A stretch of 64,000 nt of DNA from Allolobophora icterica (lineage: Eukaryota; Annelida; Clitellata; Crassiclitellata; Lumbricidae): the NCBI GenBank assembly GCA_963556255.1, contig OY744606.1, forward strand, positions 78,360,141 through 78,424,140. Reading direction: 5' to 3'. Every line of letters begins with the position of its first letter. Within the stretch, counting starts at the first letter, position 1. Below the pieces are notes generated by a model that saw only the letters and a program-made list of their open reading frames with translations, was not told the DNA's origin and did not search any database. Positions 32,546 to 44,075 of the stretch are shown one piece after another. Both the position numbers and the translations under genes were made by a program.

Positions 32546-32699
32546 ATGCAAACACGATTAAAGAAGAAACGAAAATCGATGGAAGAAACTCTTATAAAAT
32601 GAACTGTAATACAATTATATCATAACGTAAAAAGCTCTTATTGCTCCCAAATCAAATGTAAGAATGTTAAAACATGAATTTTGTTAGTACTAGGTCGGG

Positions 32700-32700
32700 A

Positions 32701-32731
<31 letters not shown>

Positions 32732-33125
32732 CTGTCTCTCTATGTCTCTGTGTCTCTGCCTCTCTGTTTCTGTCTCTGTCTCTGTCTCTCTCTTCTAGCA
32801 ACCGGGTTTGGACAATCTCTCTGACCTGACGCAGGATTTGTGAATAAGATGGTGCCCTGAACTTAGCTTGAAGTGGTGGTTTACTATATTTACATATAAT
32901 GGTATATTGGAGCTTACGTTTAAGATAACGATGTTTGATTTTAAACACCTCTACAATGGGTGTATTCAAAGCTATATATAAACATTGACTGAATTTACTT
33001 TCATCTTATAATTCATACGCCATGAGAAACTACATGATCGAAGTTGTTGCAGAGATAAAGTGGCGTCGTTTCGCGTCGCAAGCTTTGGAGGAAAATTTTA
33101 GATTTTGAGAAATTTTTATCTTTTT
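32700..33125 (+). repeat. CTGT/CTCT tract with SINE-B 3' end and DR-5
   Basis: A pyrimidine-rich microsatellite (32702-32797) is followed by CTTCTAGCAACCGGGTTTGG, AATAAGATGGTGCCC, GCTTGAAGTGGTGGTTTACT, AAACACCTCTACAATGGGTG, ACATGATCGAAGTTGTTG and AAAGTGGCGTCGTTTCGCGT: the same order as 25020-25430. Confidence 0.7.
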
Positions 33126-33157
33126 TCCAAATAGCCACATACACCCACGGTATTAGC

Positions 33158-33465
33158 CATGGTGTAGTGGTAAGCATGCTGGACTGTCAGTCGAGAGGTC
33201 GGAGGTTCAAAATCCCACCAGGGCAGAAAATTGTTGGAGATTTCTGCTCCAGCTGCGCTCCCTAGCCAACTCAGATGCAATGAGTAAACTGACCGTTTAC
33301 TGTCGGTGGGAAGACGAGACGGCAGGGGTAGGGCTGGCTACCCGCCCTGAAGAACCAAGGTTAAGAAATATGAAGCCATAGGTATAACACTTCATATCCA
33401 TGGCTTCCTCAGAGATAGCTTACGATGACTGCTCTTCTCTCTGTCTGTCTGTCTGTCTGTCTATA
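33158..33465 (+). repeat. tRNA-derived SINE (family B), best copy
   Basis: The head GCCATGGTGTAGTGGTAAGC, TGCTGGACTGTCAGTCGAG and B box GGAGGTTCAAAATCCCACC is followed by GGGCAGAAAATTGTTGGAGA, TTTCTGCTCCAGCTGCGCTC, CTAGCCAACTCAGATGCAAT and GGTTAAGAAATATGAAGCCA, then a (CTGT)n tail. The head resembles tRNA genes with TGGTGTAGTGG A boxes, but its sequence does not fold as a complete tRNA. Confidence 0.8.
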
Positions 33466-33469
33466 TATA

Positions 33470-33660
33470 TATATATATATTTATATTTATAGTTATATCG
33501 ATGCTTACGTTTAAGATTACGACGTTCGTTTTAAACACCTCTAAAGCGCTTCTATTCGACGCTATATATAATCATCAACTGAATTCAGGTTTTATCTTAA
33601 ATTAAAAAAAAATCTCAAGCAACGTAGTAACGTGATCGAAACTGTTGTAGGGAGAAAATG
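33470..33660 (+). repeat. DR-5 partial copy
   Basis: GATGCTTACGTTTAAGATTA, TTTTAAACACCTCTAAAGCG, CTATATATAATCATCAACTG, AACGTGATCGAAACTGTTG and AAAATGGCGCCG match 25220-25395. Confidence 0.7.
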
Positions 33661-33662
33661 GC

Positions 33663-33846
<184 letters not shown>

Positions 33847-33915
33847 ATAAGCAATTATTATTATTGTAATTATTTATTTTTATTATTGTGATTATTGGAA
33901 ACGCTGTAATTGTTA

Positions 33916-34100
33916 TTATTGTCTGAAGCGCCATCTCAGCAGAATTCAGACAGCGGTGGCATGTCCTGGAGAGCCTGGAGAGGCAGATGGCGTTCCCTGT
34001 TAAAGAGCCACCGAAATCCGTTGAAATAAGTATGTGGTCTCCAGTAAATCACCGGTTGCGAACGTTATCCGGCGTCCCAATTCTGACATGAACTGCACTG
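33916..34100 (-). repeat. possible L2-tail-associated fragment
   Basis: GTCTGAAGCGCCATCTCAGCAGAATTCAGAC begins with an altered tail motif; the following 130 bp are unassigned. Confidence 0.35.
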
Positions 34101-34224
34101 CAATACTCTGCTCCAAGAGTCGTCGATCATTACTATTACTATTACTATTGTTATTACTTATAGGTCTCTTTTACAGAAATTGTGTTACACGCTAGTAAAC
34201 CATGCGGAATCACATAATTATTAA

Positions 34225-34300
34225 TTATTATTCCAAAAGTTTAACGACATCTTATGGCTACATAGGCCGTTGACGTCTTTACAGTTTTTTTATATATTTC
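34225..34300 (-). repeat. dispersed repeat DR-2
   Basis: AAGTTTAACGACATCTTATG followed by TACATAGGCCGTTGACGTC, the DR-2 signature. A TTTC-rich run follows at 34330-34380. Confidence 0.6.
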
Positions 34301-35112
34301 AGTTCATGTTCGTATAACTTTCATTCATCAGTTTCTTTCTTTCTGTTTTCTTTCTTTCTTTCTTTTTCTTTCTTTCTTTTGATTGTCTCATCGTTTGTTT
34401 CCTTGTTTGGCAAGTTATTGAGATGCCGTTGATTGACAGCTGGTAGCAGTCCATCTTTTTTAATATATAGATTAATATTTTAATTTACATGTTTATATAT
34501 ACACACGTATGTACATATGCATCATTATTCATTTAGCCACTTGGCTTATATTCATTTTCTATTTGGCCCAAAGGCTCTTTTTCGACCATATCGGCTCTTT
34601 TCTTTTTTCAATGACTGATCCTATACATTGATTTACACACACACGCACGCACGCACACCAGTTTAGCAGTATTGTCCAAGGACCAATAATATTATAAATA
34701 TCATTAGTCATCGATTATATCCAATTTAAAAAAAAAAGAAAAAAAAAGAAAAAAAAAGAACATATTAGGTTATGAATTCCATACATTTTAAAACATTACA
34801 AATCACCAATTTATATGTAACAAGCAATTATCAGTGTCCAGAAAAAAAAATGTTATATGGTTAGATAACACAACGAAGAAAATAATTTCTTGGATTACTT
34901 CAAATTAGTGAATTACCTAGAAATTAACAGATGATTAGTGATAAGCACATAAGAATCTGTCAATTAAAATTCTTTTTATATAAACATTATGGTAACAAAA
35001 TTTATAACTATTTACATTATTTTATCGGAGAACATCCAGCTCAAATGGCAGAACTCCAATATACATGTTGACAGTATTTTCAGATATAATTTACACTATT
35101 TATTTATGATAT

Positions 35113-38100
35113 TTACATAATCTTTCCACTAGTTATAGTCATAAGTAAACTATATACTTCAAGATAAATATCTCGAACTGTCAAGATATTTTTAACAGTG
35201 TATTCCACTTTTTTCTTTGCACATTTCTGAACTAGCATTTGTGATATTTCATTTTTTTTACAAGCAGTTAGTATATGATGAATTGTTTCAGGTACCTGGC
35301 ATTCAAAACATAAGTCCGTTGGGCTTTTACCTATAGATTTCAGCCAGGTATTAGTTAGAATATGTCCCATTCTAAGTCTGGTAATTTGAACTTCTCGTTT
35401 TCTAAGATAGTCTGTAAATTTTATATCTGTAGATACCTGGGGTTGAATATTTTTATAGAATCTTCCATTTGTTTCAAGGTTGTACTCAATTTGCCATTTA
35501 TTAATTACATAATTCCTTATTAAAGAATAGATTTCCTTAAACTCTAAATAATTTGTTGAATTAATTTCGGATATTTCCAGTCCCTTCTTTGCCAGCATAT
35601 CTGCCATTTCATTTCCAGATAAACCAATATGGCTTGGTATCCATGCTACGATGATATTGCTATGTTTTATCTTATTAAAATTATCTAAAAATTCAAGAAA
35701 AAGATTAGGCCTTGAACTAGACCCATTCTCTTTTATAGAAGTGGCTACACTTAATGAGTCAGTAAATATGATATATTTATTTGTATTTTCATTTTCATTT
35801 ATAATAATCCATTTAATTGCTTCAATTATGGCTGTTAATTCAGCTGAATAAATCGATGAATCATTTACAATTCTATAAATATTATGAAACTGTATAGAAG
35901 GTACATAGAAGGCTGCTGAAACTATACTTTCAAGTTTAGATCCATCCGTATAAATGGGTGTGTAATCAAGATACCTATTAATTAATTCTAATGACAAGGA
36001 TGACATAAAATTAGGGGAGTCTGTCTTTTTGTTGATATATTTTTTCAAGGACAGATCAACCTTAATGGTTTTATTAAGCCAGAGGGCTGTTGACTGGTAA
36101 GATGGTGATTTAAATGGCTGAGAGATCAATGAGAAAAAATGTTCAGTTCTTTTAAATATGGAATTTTGTTTAACAGAAGATGCATGATAATAATTTGTCC
36201 AGTGGTCTCGCATAGCTTCCGCCGCAGGATGATCTTTTGAACTGAGAATTTTAGATCCTATTTTAAGCGAATTGTTCAAACGACGTAGGTGGAGTGGAAT
36301 TTCACCACATTCATTTTGAAGAGCCATGATTGGGGTGCCTTTAGCTGAGCCACAAGCTAATCCCAAAGCCTCAGATTGGATATTTTGCAACTTTTTTAAC
36401 TGGCTGGAACTAGCTGTGGTATATGCTACATCCCCATAATCAAGAACTGATCTAATTATAGCTTTATAAATGCATAGGAGGGCTCGTTTGGATGCCCCCC
36501 ATCTATACCCAGATACAGCTCTCATTATATTCATTCGTTTTTTACATTTGGTAACAATGTATTCTATATGGTGCTTCCAATTTAATTTAGAGTCAAAAAT
36601 AACTCCCAGAAATTTGGCAGTTTTTTCTATTTTAATTTCTTTTTTATTAAGGAAAATCTGTAATTTGTGTATTTTTCTTGTTTTTGTAAATAATACTCCA
36701 GTGGTTTTATTTAAAGAGATTTTAAAACCATTTTCATCACACCAGTCATTAATTTTATTAATAGCTTTTTGGATTTTACCTTGTAGTGATTTTATGTTCC
36801 GACCAGCACAGAAAATGGCACTATCATCAGCAAATAATGACAGTTCGACATTCTCCAAACCAGGATCCAGATTATTTATCATTATTAAGAATAATAATGG
36901 GGAAATAATGGAGCCCTGTGGAGTTCCGTTCTCTTGTGAGAATTTTTCAGATAATTCTACTCCTACTTTAACTTGAAAGGTTCGATTAGTTAAGAATTTA
37001 GAAATCCAGTTGAAAACATTTCCTACTATTCCAATATTTTGTAATTTTTCTAAAAGAGTTGGGACATGAAGCATATCATATGCTCTTTCAAAATCAATAA
37101 AGATTGCCAAGACATGTTGTTTATTGCTTATTTTTTTTATGAATATAATCTTGAAGCCTAAGAATTTGGTCTATAGTGCTTTTATGTTTTCTAAATCCTG
37201 TTTGATATGGAGATAGAAGTTTATTGGTTTCCAAAAACCACTGTAATCTATTTGTTATCATCTTTTCCATTATTTTACACAGGGTTGGTGTAAGAGAAAT
37301 TGGTCTATAAGATTCAGGAGCCATAGGATCTTTATTAGTTTTAAGGATAGGCATAATTATAGCATGATTCCATTCCTTTGGAAGTATACCTGTTGTCCAC
37401 ACTTTATTGTAAAAGGATAATAAAACATTTCTAACATTTTTATGGAGATGTTTAAGTAAATCATAAGGGATTCTATCTTCCCCTGGAGACTTATTAGTTT
37501 TTGATGATTCTATAGCATCTTGGAGCTCTCGAATACTGAAGGCCACATTAAGAGCTGCTGCATCGTTATTATATTGATTTGATAATGTTTCATTTTCATT
37601 GTCCTTATTTCGTAGATGATTTAAGAATTTATCCTTATAATTTGAGCTACTACTAGTTTGGGAGTAAGTTTTTCCCAATAAATTTGCCTTCTGTAGATTA
37701 GTTTCAGGCTTAGTTCTCTCGTACTGAAGGGTAGGAATAGATGTTGTAGATGCCACCCCTTCCATTCTGCGTGCCATATTCCAAATTGGTGCCAATTTTG
37801 ACTGATTATTTAATTCACTACAATAGGTTTCCCAGCTAGTTCTTGCCTCATCTGTTATCACTCTTTTTGATACCGCATTTTGTCTCTTAAACTCTACATA
37901 ATCATCTAGGTTTTTTGACTTAATCATCTTATTACGGATTCGATTTCTCTCGTATATTGCTTTACTACAATTTTCATTCCAAAAGGGTAACGGTTTGTGT
38001 CTTTTATTTTTACTTTTAATATATTTTCTAGCTGGAATAACAGAATTAGCTAATGTTGATATAGCCGTTGTTAAATTTAAGAAGGTTTTATCTATGTCTT

Positions 38101-38911
38101 CATCCAAAAGGTTTTCTGTTATATGAAATTTACTTTCAGTTTTAAAATTTTTCCAATTTGCTTTCTTTAAATTCCAAACATGCATTCCCATGTTATCTTC
38201 AAGAGTTATAATCTCATTAACTTTTGTAAATGTAGGTAAATGATCTGATCCTAGCGAGGTATTTTCAACAAAATGGGAACAGTTTAGAGCCAGATCATGA
38301 GACGCAATTGCTAAATCAATAACTGAATTTATATTAGATTGATTAGAATTTATACGAGTTGCTTTACCAGTATTTAGTACCGTGAGATTGTTTTCTTTTA
38401 TTATTTTTTCCAAAATTCTTCCTTTTGTATTATTTAGACTACTCCCCCACATTTTATTATGAGCATTAAAATCTCCAACTGCAATGGTTCTTTTGCTTTT
38501 AAAAATTTCACTCAAAGTTTCACAATCTACCTTAGCTGATGGAGGAATATATATATTTAAGATATGGATGGGACCCATATTAGTATTAATTTCCAGGCAT
38601 TGATTTTCAATATTTGGGATTTCTTTACTTTTAATAATAGTATAATTAAGTCCAGTTTTAATTAAGAAGGTCATACCCCCTCTCCTATTTATATCCGGGT
38701 TATCTTGGCTAACCACATTATAGCCATCAAAAGTAATTTTTCTTTTATTTTTTCTTTTATTTTTTCTTTTTTTATGTTCTTTTAGAAAAGTTTCCTGTAT
38801 GCAAACTAGATCTGGTGAATATATGCTATTCCTGTTGCTTAGATAATTTTTTAATTGATTTTTATTTGCCATTAATCCTCTGGCATTCCACTGCATAATG
38901 ACTAGATCCAT
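35113..38911 (-). pseudogene. LINE ORF2: endonuclease, RT and RNase H; one frameshift
   Basis: The ATG at 38911 opens an AP-type endonuclease: MQWNARGLMANK near residue 6, CIQETFLKE (catalytic Glu) near 40, RRGGMTFLIK, AVGDFNAHNKMWGS, SVIDLAIAS and SDHLPTF. The RT domain starts near 450-560 with SPGEDRIPYDLLKHL, ESYRPISLTPTLCKIMEKMI and YQTGFRKHKSTIDQIL. At a run of eight A (minus strand, plus 37132-37139) the frame is lost, and 596 residues end at a TAA (about 37121). The next frame resumes at once with VLAIFIDFERAYDM, NGTPQGSIISPLLFLIMIN, LSLFADDSAIFCAG (catalytic FADD) and AKFLGVIFDSKLNW, then RNase H: IYTDGSKLES, SIYSAELTAI, KYIIFTDSL and IVAWIPSHIGLSGNEMADML. Both parts are otherwise open to 35113, so the single indel, in a homopolymer, is either very recent or a sequence error. 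Confidence 0.88.
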
Positions 38912-39008
38912 AATACAGTACCAAATTTGATATGATTTTTAATACATTACAAAATGTGATAATATCGTATACTAATATGCATAAAATTACCACTATGCAT
39001 TAATTATG

Positions 39009-41738
39009 TTAAGGAATAAAAACAATTCTTCCATTAAACATAATATGATTGGCTGAATGAATTAAGATAGTTTTCCTTTCATCATCAGTCTTTTCATTAT
39101 CTAATAAGGCTATACAACCTTGTACAAATTGAATGATCTTCCTTTCAGGTTCGTTACGATTATCAAGTGGCATCCGATTTTCTTCTGTGAGGACTAGATT
39201 ATATTTATTTTTATCAAAATCCAGAAACAGTTTAACATTTTCATTAATTTGAGGTGAAACTGACATAAGCGGTACTGTTTGAGATTCATCAACTAAAAAC
39301 TCATAAGTATTGAGTTGAATGTTTTTTGGGGATTCTACATTATCTGGTACATAGGTCCCAGTTCCTTTTTTCACCATATCTGAGTAGAGGATTTTCGTGT
39401 TGGTTTTTGCCTTAATAGCCTGCTGGATTTCTAAATATTTCCGACATTTAGTATAAGCCGCACTGTGTGCTTCATGGCAATTTGCACATTTTGGAGTGTT
39501 TTTATTTAAACAGTTTAAATAAGTATGAGGTCCACTGCACTTGCTGCATTTTATTGGATTTTGGCAGGAAAATGTTGGATGTCCAAATTCTTGGCATCTA
39601 TCACAGCGATGAGGTCGGGGAGTGAAGGCCCAGGTTTTAAAGAAATGCCCTCCAATGTTCAGATGTGTGGGGATTTGAACTCCCTGTTTAAAGATGACCA
39701 GCGTAGTCTTACTATTCAATGGATTCCCTAATTTCTTTAATACTTTTAGATCTAGAACACTTGCAATTTCTTTTAGGTTCTCCTGACTCTCTTGTAAGCC
39801 GTAAATAACAGCTTTTGGTTCATGAATAGGTTTAACACTTGATATTTCTTTTCTGTCAGAATTAGGGGGTTTCACATGAGTATTTCTGGATAAAGCAAAA
39901 GGCAAGCTAGTCTTAATGGGTTTTCCTCCTAAGTTAGTCAAACTTAACAATTTATTCCTCTGGTTAATGCTATAAGCCAGAATACGAAGACCCTCTCCTA
40001 CAATCTGAATCCTTTCCACCTCATTTTCAGCTGCCTGTCTCAGTTCATTTTTAAGCTGATGAGGTTTAGTTTTGAAGTAGTTACATAATTCCCTTTTACT
40101 ACTATTTATATAAACTGTTCGGGACAAAATATCATTTATTTGTTTCTGTTTTTCAGGGGAGAAGCGCATGCTTCCGTTAAAATTGGAGGTTCTTGGTCCT
40201 TTATTTTGAAGAAATGAATTTTCTACAACTAGAGTTCTGTGTTTTGCAGTATTTGTTGCTTGTGGCTGATTAAGTGTAGCCCTGATTGATACTTTTTTCA
40301 GTGTCTCAGCTGTTCTATCTCTCTGAGCACCAGACATTTCAATCTGATCAACAGCAGACGTACCAATACATAAATCATTTGAAAATACAGTTTGGTTCCG
40401 ATCAATCATAGACATATTATTAGCATCATTATTTGCAAAATTATGTTGGATCTGGTCAACATCAAATGAAATACCATTTTGCCTCTGGTCAACATTAAAT
40501 AAGTCATTAGTATCAGCATTTGCAACATCAACTGAAACAACATTTTGCCTCTGTTCAATACCTGATAAATCACTAGTATCATCATTTGTGACAGCAACTG
40601 AAACAACATTTTGCCTCTGGTCAATACTTGATAAATCACTAGTACCATCATTTGCAACAGCAACTGAAACAACATTTAGCCTCTGGTCAATACCTAATAA
40701 ATCACTAGTATCATCATTTGTGACAGCAATTGAAACAACATTTTGCCTCTGGTCAATACTTGATAAATCACTAGTACCATCATTTGCAACAGCAACTGAA
40801 ACAACATTTTGCCTCTGGTCAATACCTAATAAATCACTAGTGTCATCATTTGTGACAGCAATTGAAACAACATTTTGCCTCTGGTCAATACCTAATAAAT
40901 CACTAGTATCATCATTTGTGACAGCAATTGAAATAACATTTTTACTTTGATCAACCTTTGATTCGTGAATCAGGAAATCATTAGTACCTTTATTTGAGAT
41001 AGCAGCAGGACTATCTTCAGGATCCTGATTCCTATGGATTCCATCGCATTTATTTGCAAACTGAACCTTCCGCTTCTTTTTGGGCTGTGAAAGATGGTAT
41101 CTTTTACTAACTCGTCTAGCAGATGACTTCGGCTTCGACGGAATGACAAAACTCGTTCTTTTCTCCACACCTAAGGGTGTGATTGGTTGTAGAGAAGATG
41201 CAGGAGGAAGGTGTGAGAAGGCAGGTGTAGATGAGATTTGATTTGACATTTCTGAATAAACAATTTTCATCACCTCTAATGACTCAGAAATAAGGCTGTC
41301 ATCCGGACCGAACTCCTTACTGTCGTTAGAGGAAGACAATTCTGAGTATTCTGCAACATCTGCCATTGAGGGTGAAGAGAGCATCGTTCCAGATGAACAG
41401 TTTAGAGAGACATCTGATGAGCTACTGGAAGAGTTTAATTCTCTTTTTCTTTTGTTTCCATTCTCCCCATTCATTTGTTTATATTTATCGCAGGCGATTT
41501 GTTTGTTTGGGTTCACTGCTACGTTGTCTTCTTGTGTCTCTTCAGGATTTTCCCGAATCTTTTCTGTGTTTTTATTATCTACAGACAATGCGACTTGAAC
41601 AGTGGTGTGAAATGTTGTTGACAGGTTTTTACTTTTTTCCGACTCCTTTGATTTCTCATTTTTAGAGAGGTTTTTATTTGCATCGCCCGAGGATGGCGTG
41701 TTCGATGAGAAGGGACGTTTTCGACGTTTTTTCCCCAT
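39009..41738 (-). CDS. LINE ORF1, gag-like protein with CCHC knuckles
   Basis: The start is taken at ATG 41738 (MGKKRRKRPF); the open frame extends seven codons further without ATG, leaving about 909 aa. The N-terminal third is Ser/Asn/Lys-rich and basic. Residues about 260-440 are a tandem array of 22-residue units (NVVSIAVTNDDTSDLLGIDQ type). Around 710-770 three zinc-knuckle-like motifs follow each other: CDRCQEFGHPTFSC, CSKCSGPHTYLNC and CANCHEAHSAAYTKC. This is the classic ORF1 layout of I- and Jockey-group LINEs, an RNA-binding protein that packages the transcript. About 97 bp separate its stop from the ORF2 ATG, so ORF2 translation probably relies on reinitiation or a similar mechanism. 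The frame is intact. Confidence 0.85.
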   Translation of the reverse strand: MGKKRRKRPFSSNTPSSGDANKNLSKNEKSKESEKSKNLSTTFHTTVQVALSVDNKNTEKIRENPEETQEDNVAVNPNKQIACDKYKQMNGENGNKRKRELNSSSSSSDVSLNCSSGTMLSSPSMADVAEYSELSSSNDSKEFGPDDSLISESLEVMKIVYSEMSNQISSTPAFSHLPPASSLQPITPLGVEKRTSFVIPSKPKSSARRVSKRYHLSQPKKKRKVQFANKCDGIHRNQDPEDSPAAISNKGTNDFLIHESKVDQSKNVISIAVTNDDTSDLLGIDQRQNVVSIAVTNDDTSDLLGIDQRQNVVSVAVANDGTSDLSSIDQRQNVVSIAVTNDDTSDLLGIDQRLNVVSVAVANDGTSDLSSIDQRQNVVSVAVTNDDTSDLSGIEQRQNVVSVDVANADTNDLFNVDQRQNGISFDVDQIQHNFANNDANNMSMIDRNQTVFSNDLCIGTSAVDQIEMSGAQRDRTAETLKKVSIRATLNQPQATNTAKHRTLVVENSFLQNKGPRTSNFNGSMRFSPEKQKQINDILSRTVYINSSKRELCNYFKTKPHQLKNELRQAAENEVERIQIVGEGLRILAYSINQRNKLLSLTNLGGKPIKTSLPFALSRNTHVKPPNSDRKEISSVKPIHEPKAVIYGLQESQENLKEIASVLDLKVLKKLGNPLNSKTTLVIFKQGVQIPTHLNIGGHFFKTWAFTPRPHRCDRCQEFGHPTFSCQNPIKCSKCSGPHTYLNCLNKNTPKCANCHEAHSAAYTKCRKYLEIQQAIKAKTNTKILYSDMVKKGTGTYVPDNVESPKNIQLNTYEFLVDESQTVPLMSVSPQINENVKLFLDFDKNKYNLVLTEENRMPLDNRNEPERKIIQFVQGCIALLDNEKTDDERKTILIHSANHIMFNGRIVFIP
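40440..40950 (-). repeat. 66-bp in-frame minisatellite within LINE ORF1
   Basis: About seven to eight units of 66 bp, each encoding 22 residues with an (I/E)DQR(Q/L)-NVVS(I/V) junction. Units alternate between two subtypes (TNDDTSDLLGI and ANDGTSDLSSI), suggesting expansion as a higher-order pair. Confidence 0.9.
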
Positions 41739-41960
41739 TTGAAATACGATTTGATTCAAATAAGATCAAATAATATCAAAGAAACGAACCGGTGATAACA
41801 ACACCGATCCAATTAAACCAGCAGTTATTTCAGTCAGTTATAGGCGAATTCCAACGAATCCCAACGAATTCCAACAAATGAGTTGAATTTGAATAGCAAG
41901 CGTCAGAAGGAAAGTGAAATGGCGGCGTTCCCGATAGACTATCGGATAAAGAAGAGAAAA

Positions 41961-42280
41961 CGTTTACCAATGACGGAACCAACGTAAACTCTTGTCAATC
42001 CATGCGAAAACAATGAATTTTTCTTTTAATCCAGTGCAGCATGTTATTTATGTTATTTATTAAAACTCGCAATTGAACAAAAGTCGTCAATTATTTTGTC
42101 CTTGGCTATATTTACAAATTCACGACGCCTAAACAACGATGAGCCGCCATCTTGCCACGCCACCAATCTTAACTTCCTATCTCATAATTATCATAATTAT
42201 CTCATAATTATTAAGACCAAGTTGCTCTATATTATAGCGTCAGTGGATTTAGTTTTATGGGTGTCTTTAGAGCGCTTAAC
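41961..42280. other. unassigned sequence upstream of LINE
   Basis: AT-rich, no supported feature. Confidence 0.35.
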
Positions 42281-42283
42281 ATA

Positions 42284-42520
<237 letters not shown>

Positions 42521-42697
42521 CAACAAACTCATATGCAGACGAATTGTTAAATGTAGCCTATCTAGGGATTCTAGGCTATAGACCGACATTCAGTCCTGGC
42601 TGCACGGTCTCCTTGTTGTTCGAGTCCGACGTGCCTAGAACAGATAGAGAGTTTCCAGTTTGCAGGGCAATTGATAGACGCTGCAGCAGATGGCTGG

Positions 42698-42901
<204 letters not shown>

Positions 42902-42929
42902 AGACTGATCTGGATATTTCACGGATATT

Positions 42930-42998
42930 GGTATTACCTAGGACTAAGATTACTAATCGGACTAAGATTACTAATCTTAGTCCTAGGTATTACCGCTT
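42930..42998. repeat. hairpin in composite-repeat head
   Basis: Two facing copies of a roughly 29-bp segment (TACCTAGGACTAAGATTA core, two mismatches), separated by a few bases; absent from the head of copy 1. Confidence 0.75.
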
Positions 42999-43503
42999 GC
43001 TTGTGTTGTGCCATAAGTTGATGCCTTGTGCATTGTCCACCGGCGTTATAGAAGTCACTCTGATTTGAAGTAGCCCTCGTGATTAGGCTGGTACCCTGCG
43101 TATGGCCTTCAAGTGACGCTTTGAAAGTTTGGAGATTACGATTACTAATTACAATTACAAAAGATATATCGTAAGATTTACTTCAGAACAAACGAGTCAT
43201 TGAGTAATGGTTGATACTAAAGAAGCTTTTAACGCTGTCTTCTGAAGCTATTTAAAACTACAGTTTAGTAGCGTTTTGATTGAGAGAGGAATATTGTCAG
43301 ATTCATTATAAGAACAAATGAGTCCATGAGTAATGATTGATACTAAACACCTTTTTAACGCTTTCTTTAAGGGCTATTTAAAAGTACTTTTTCGCAACGT
43401 TTTGTGGTACAGAGAGCTTCACGAAATTTAATATAGGAACACACGAGCCCTGAGTATTGGTTGATTCGCTTTTGTGTGTGACATTGCGCGCGTTAAAAAT
43501 GTT

Positions 43504-43504
43504 T

Positions 43505-43589
<85 letters not shown>

Positions 43590-43590
43590 A
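43504..43590 (+). repeat. (AAT)n microsatellite
   Basis: About 28 units, lying inside a 125-bp unit. Confidence 0.97.
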
Positions 43591-44075
43591 AACACCCTTT
43601 TAACGCGTTGATCGTAGGCTATTTAAAACAACGCTTTAATAGCTTTTTGATTGAATAAATACATAAAAAAATATTGTCAGGTATACTATGTCTACTATAG
43701 GAAGAAACGAGTCTATGAGTAATGGTTGATGCTAGACACCTTTTTAACGCTTTCCTTTGAAGCTATTTAAAACTACAATTTAGGAGCGATTTGGTTCCGA
43801 GATCAATACCGTCAAATTTGATATTATAGGAACAAACGAGGTCATGAGTAATGGTTCATGCTAAGCATCTTTAAATAATACAGGATTGTAGTGTCATATG
43901 ATGTATTTCTACTTAATTTTTTCAGTCGCATTAGTTTATTTCTAACAATTAAACACCTACTTTATTAATTCAGTCCAATATTAGTAAGTCTCGATTTCGT
44001 GTCATCTCCCCTCCTGCAATCACTGGCCAGTGTTTAATTGCCCGCGTCCGAGCGCAGAGATGCTTCTAGGCTCTT

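Larger units (their letters stand above)
34730..41960 (-). mobile_element. near full-length I/Nimb-type LINE
   Basis: An autonomous-type non-LTR retrotransposon on the minus strand: 5' region above 41760, ORF1 (41738-39009), a 97-bp gap, ORF2 (38911-35113, one frameshift), and a 3' UTR of a few hundred bp down to about 34750, where a T-rich stretch (as read on the minus strand) occurs. The gag-like ORF1 with three CCHC knuckles and an ORF2 ending in RNase H place it in the I group (I, Nimb or related clades). Exact termini and target duplication were not identified, so both outer coordinates are approximate. Confidence 0.75.
42902..44075 (+). repeat. composite repeat, copy 2, complete (head, units, tail)
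   Basis: The head 42902-43165 (GACTGATCTGGATATTTCAC, TTGATGCCTTGTGCATTG, ACTAATTACAATTACAAAAG) is followed by about five units of about 125 bp to 43875 (GAGTAATGGTTGATACTAAA, ACACCTTTTTAACGCTTTC, GAAGCTATTTAAAACTACA), one split by an (AAT)n run at 43504-43590. The tail 43885-44075 has TTTTTTCAGTCGCATTAGTT, ATTCAGTCCAATATTAGTAA and GCGCAGAGATGCTTCTAGG. The same order is found in the disrupted copy at 26135-32115. No protein is encoded. The class is unknown; non-autonomous elements with internal tandem repeats (for example Helentron-type 'pearl' elements of bivalves) are a possible parallel. Confidence 0.75.
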
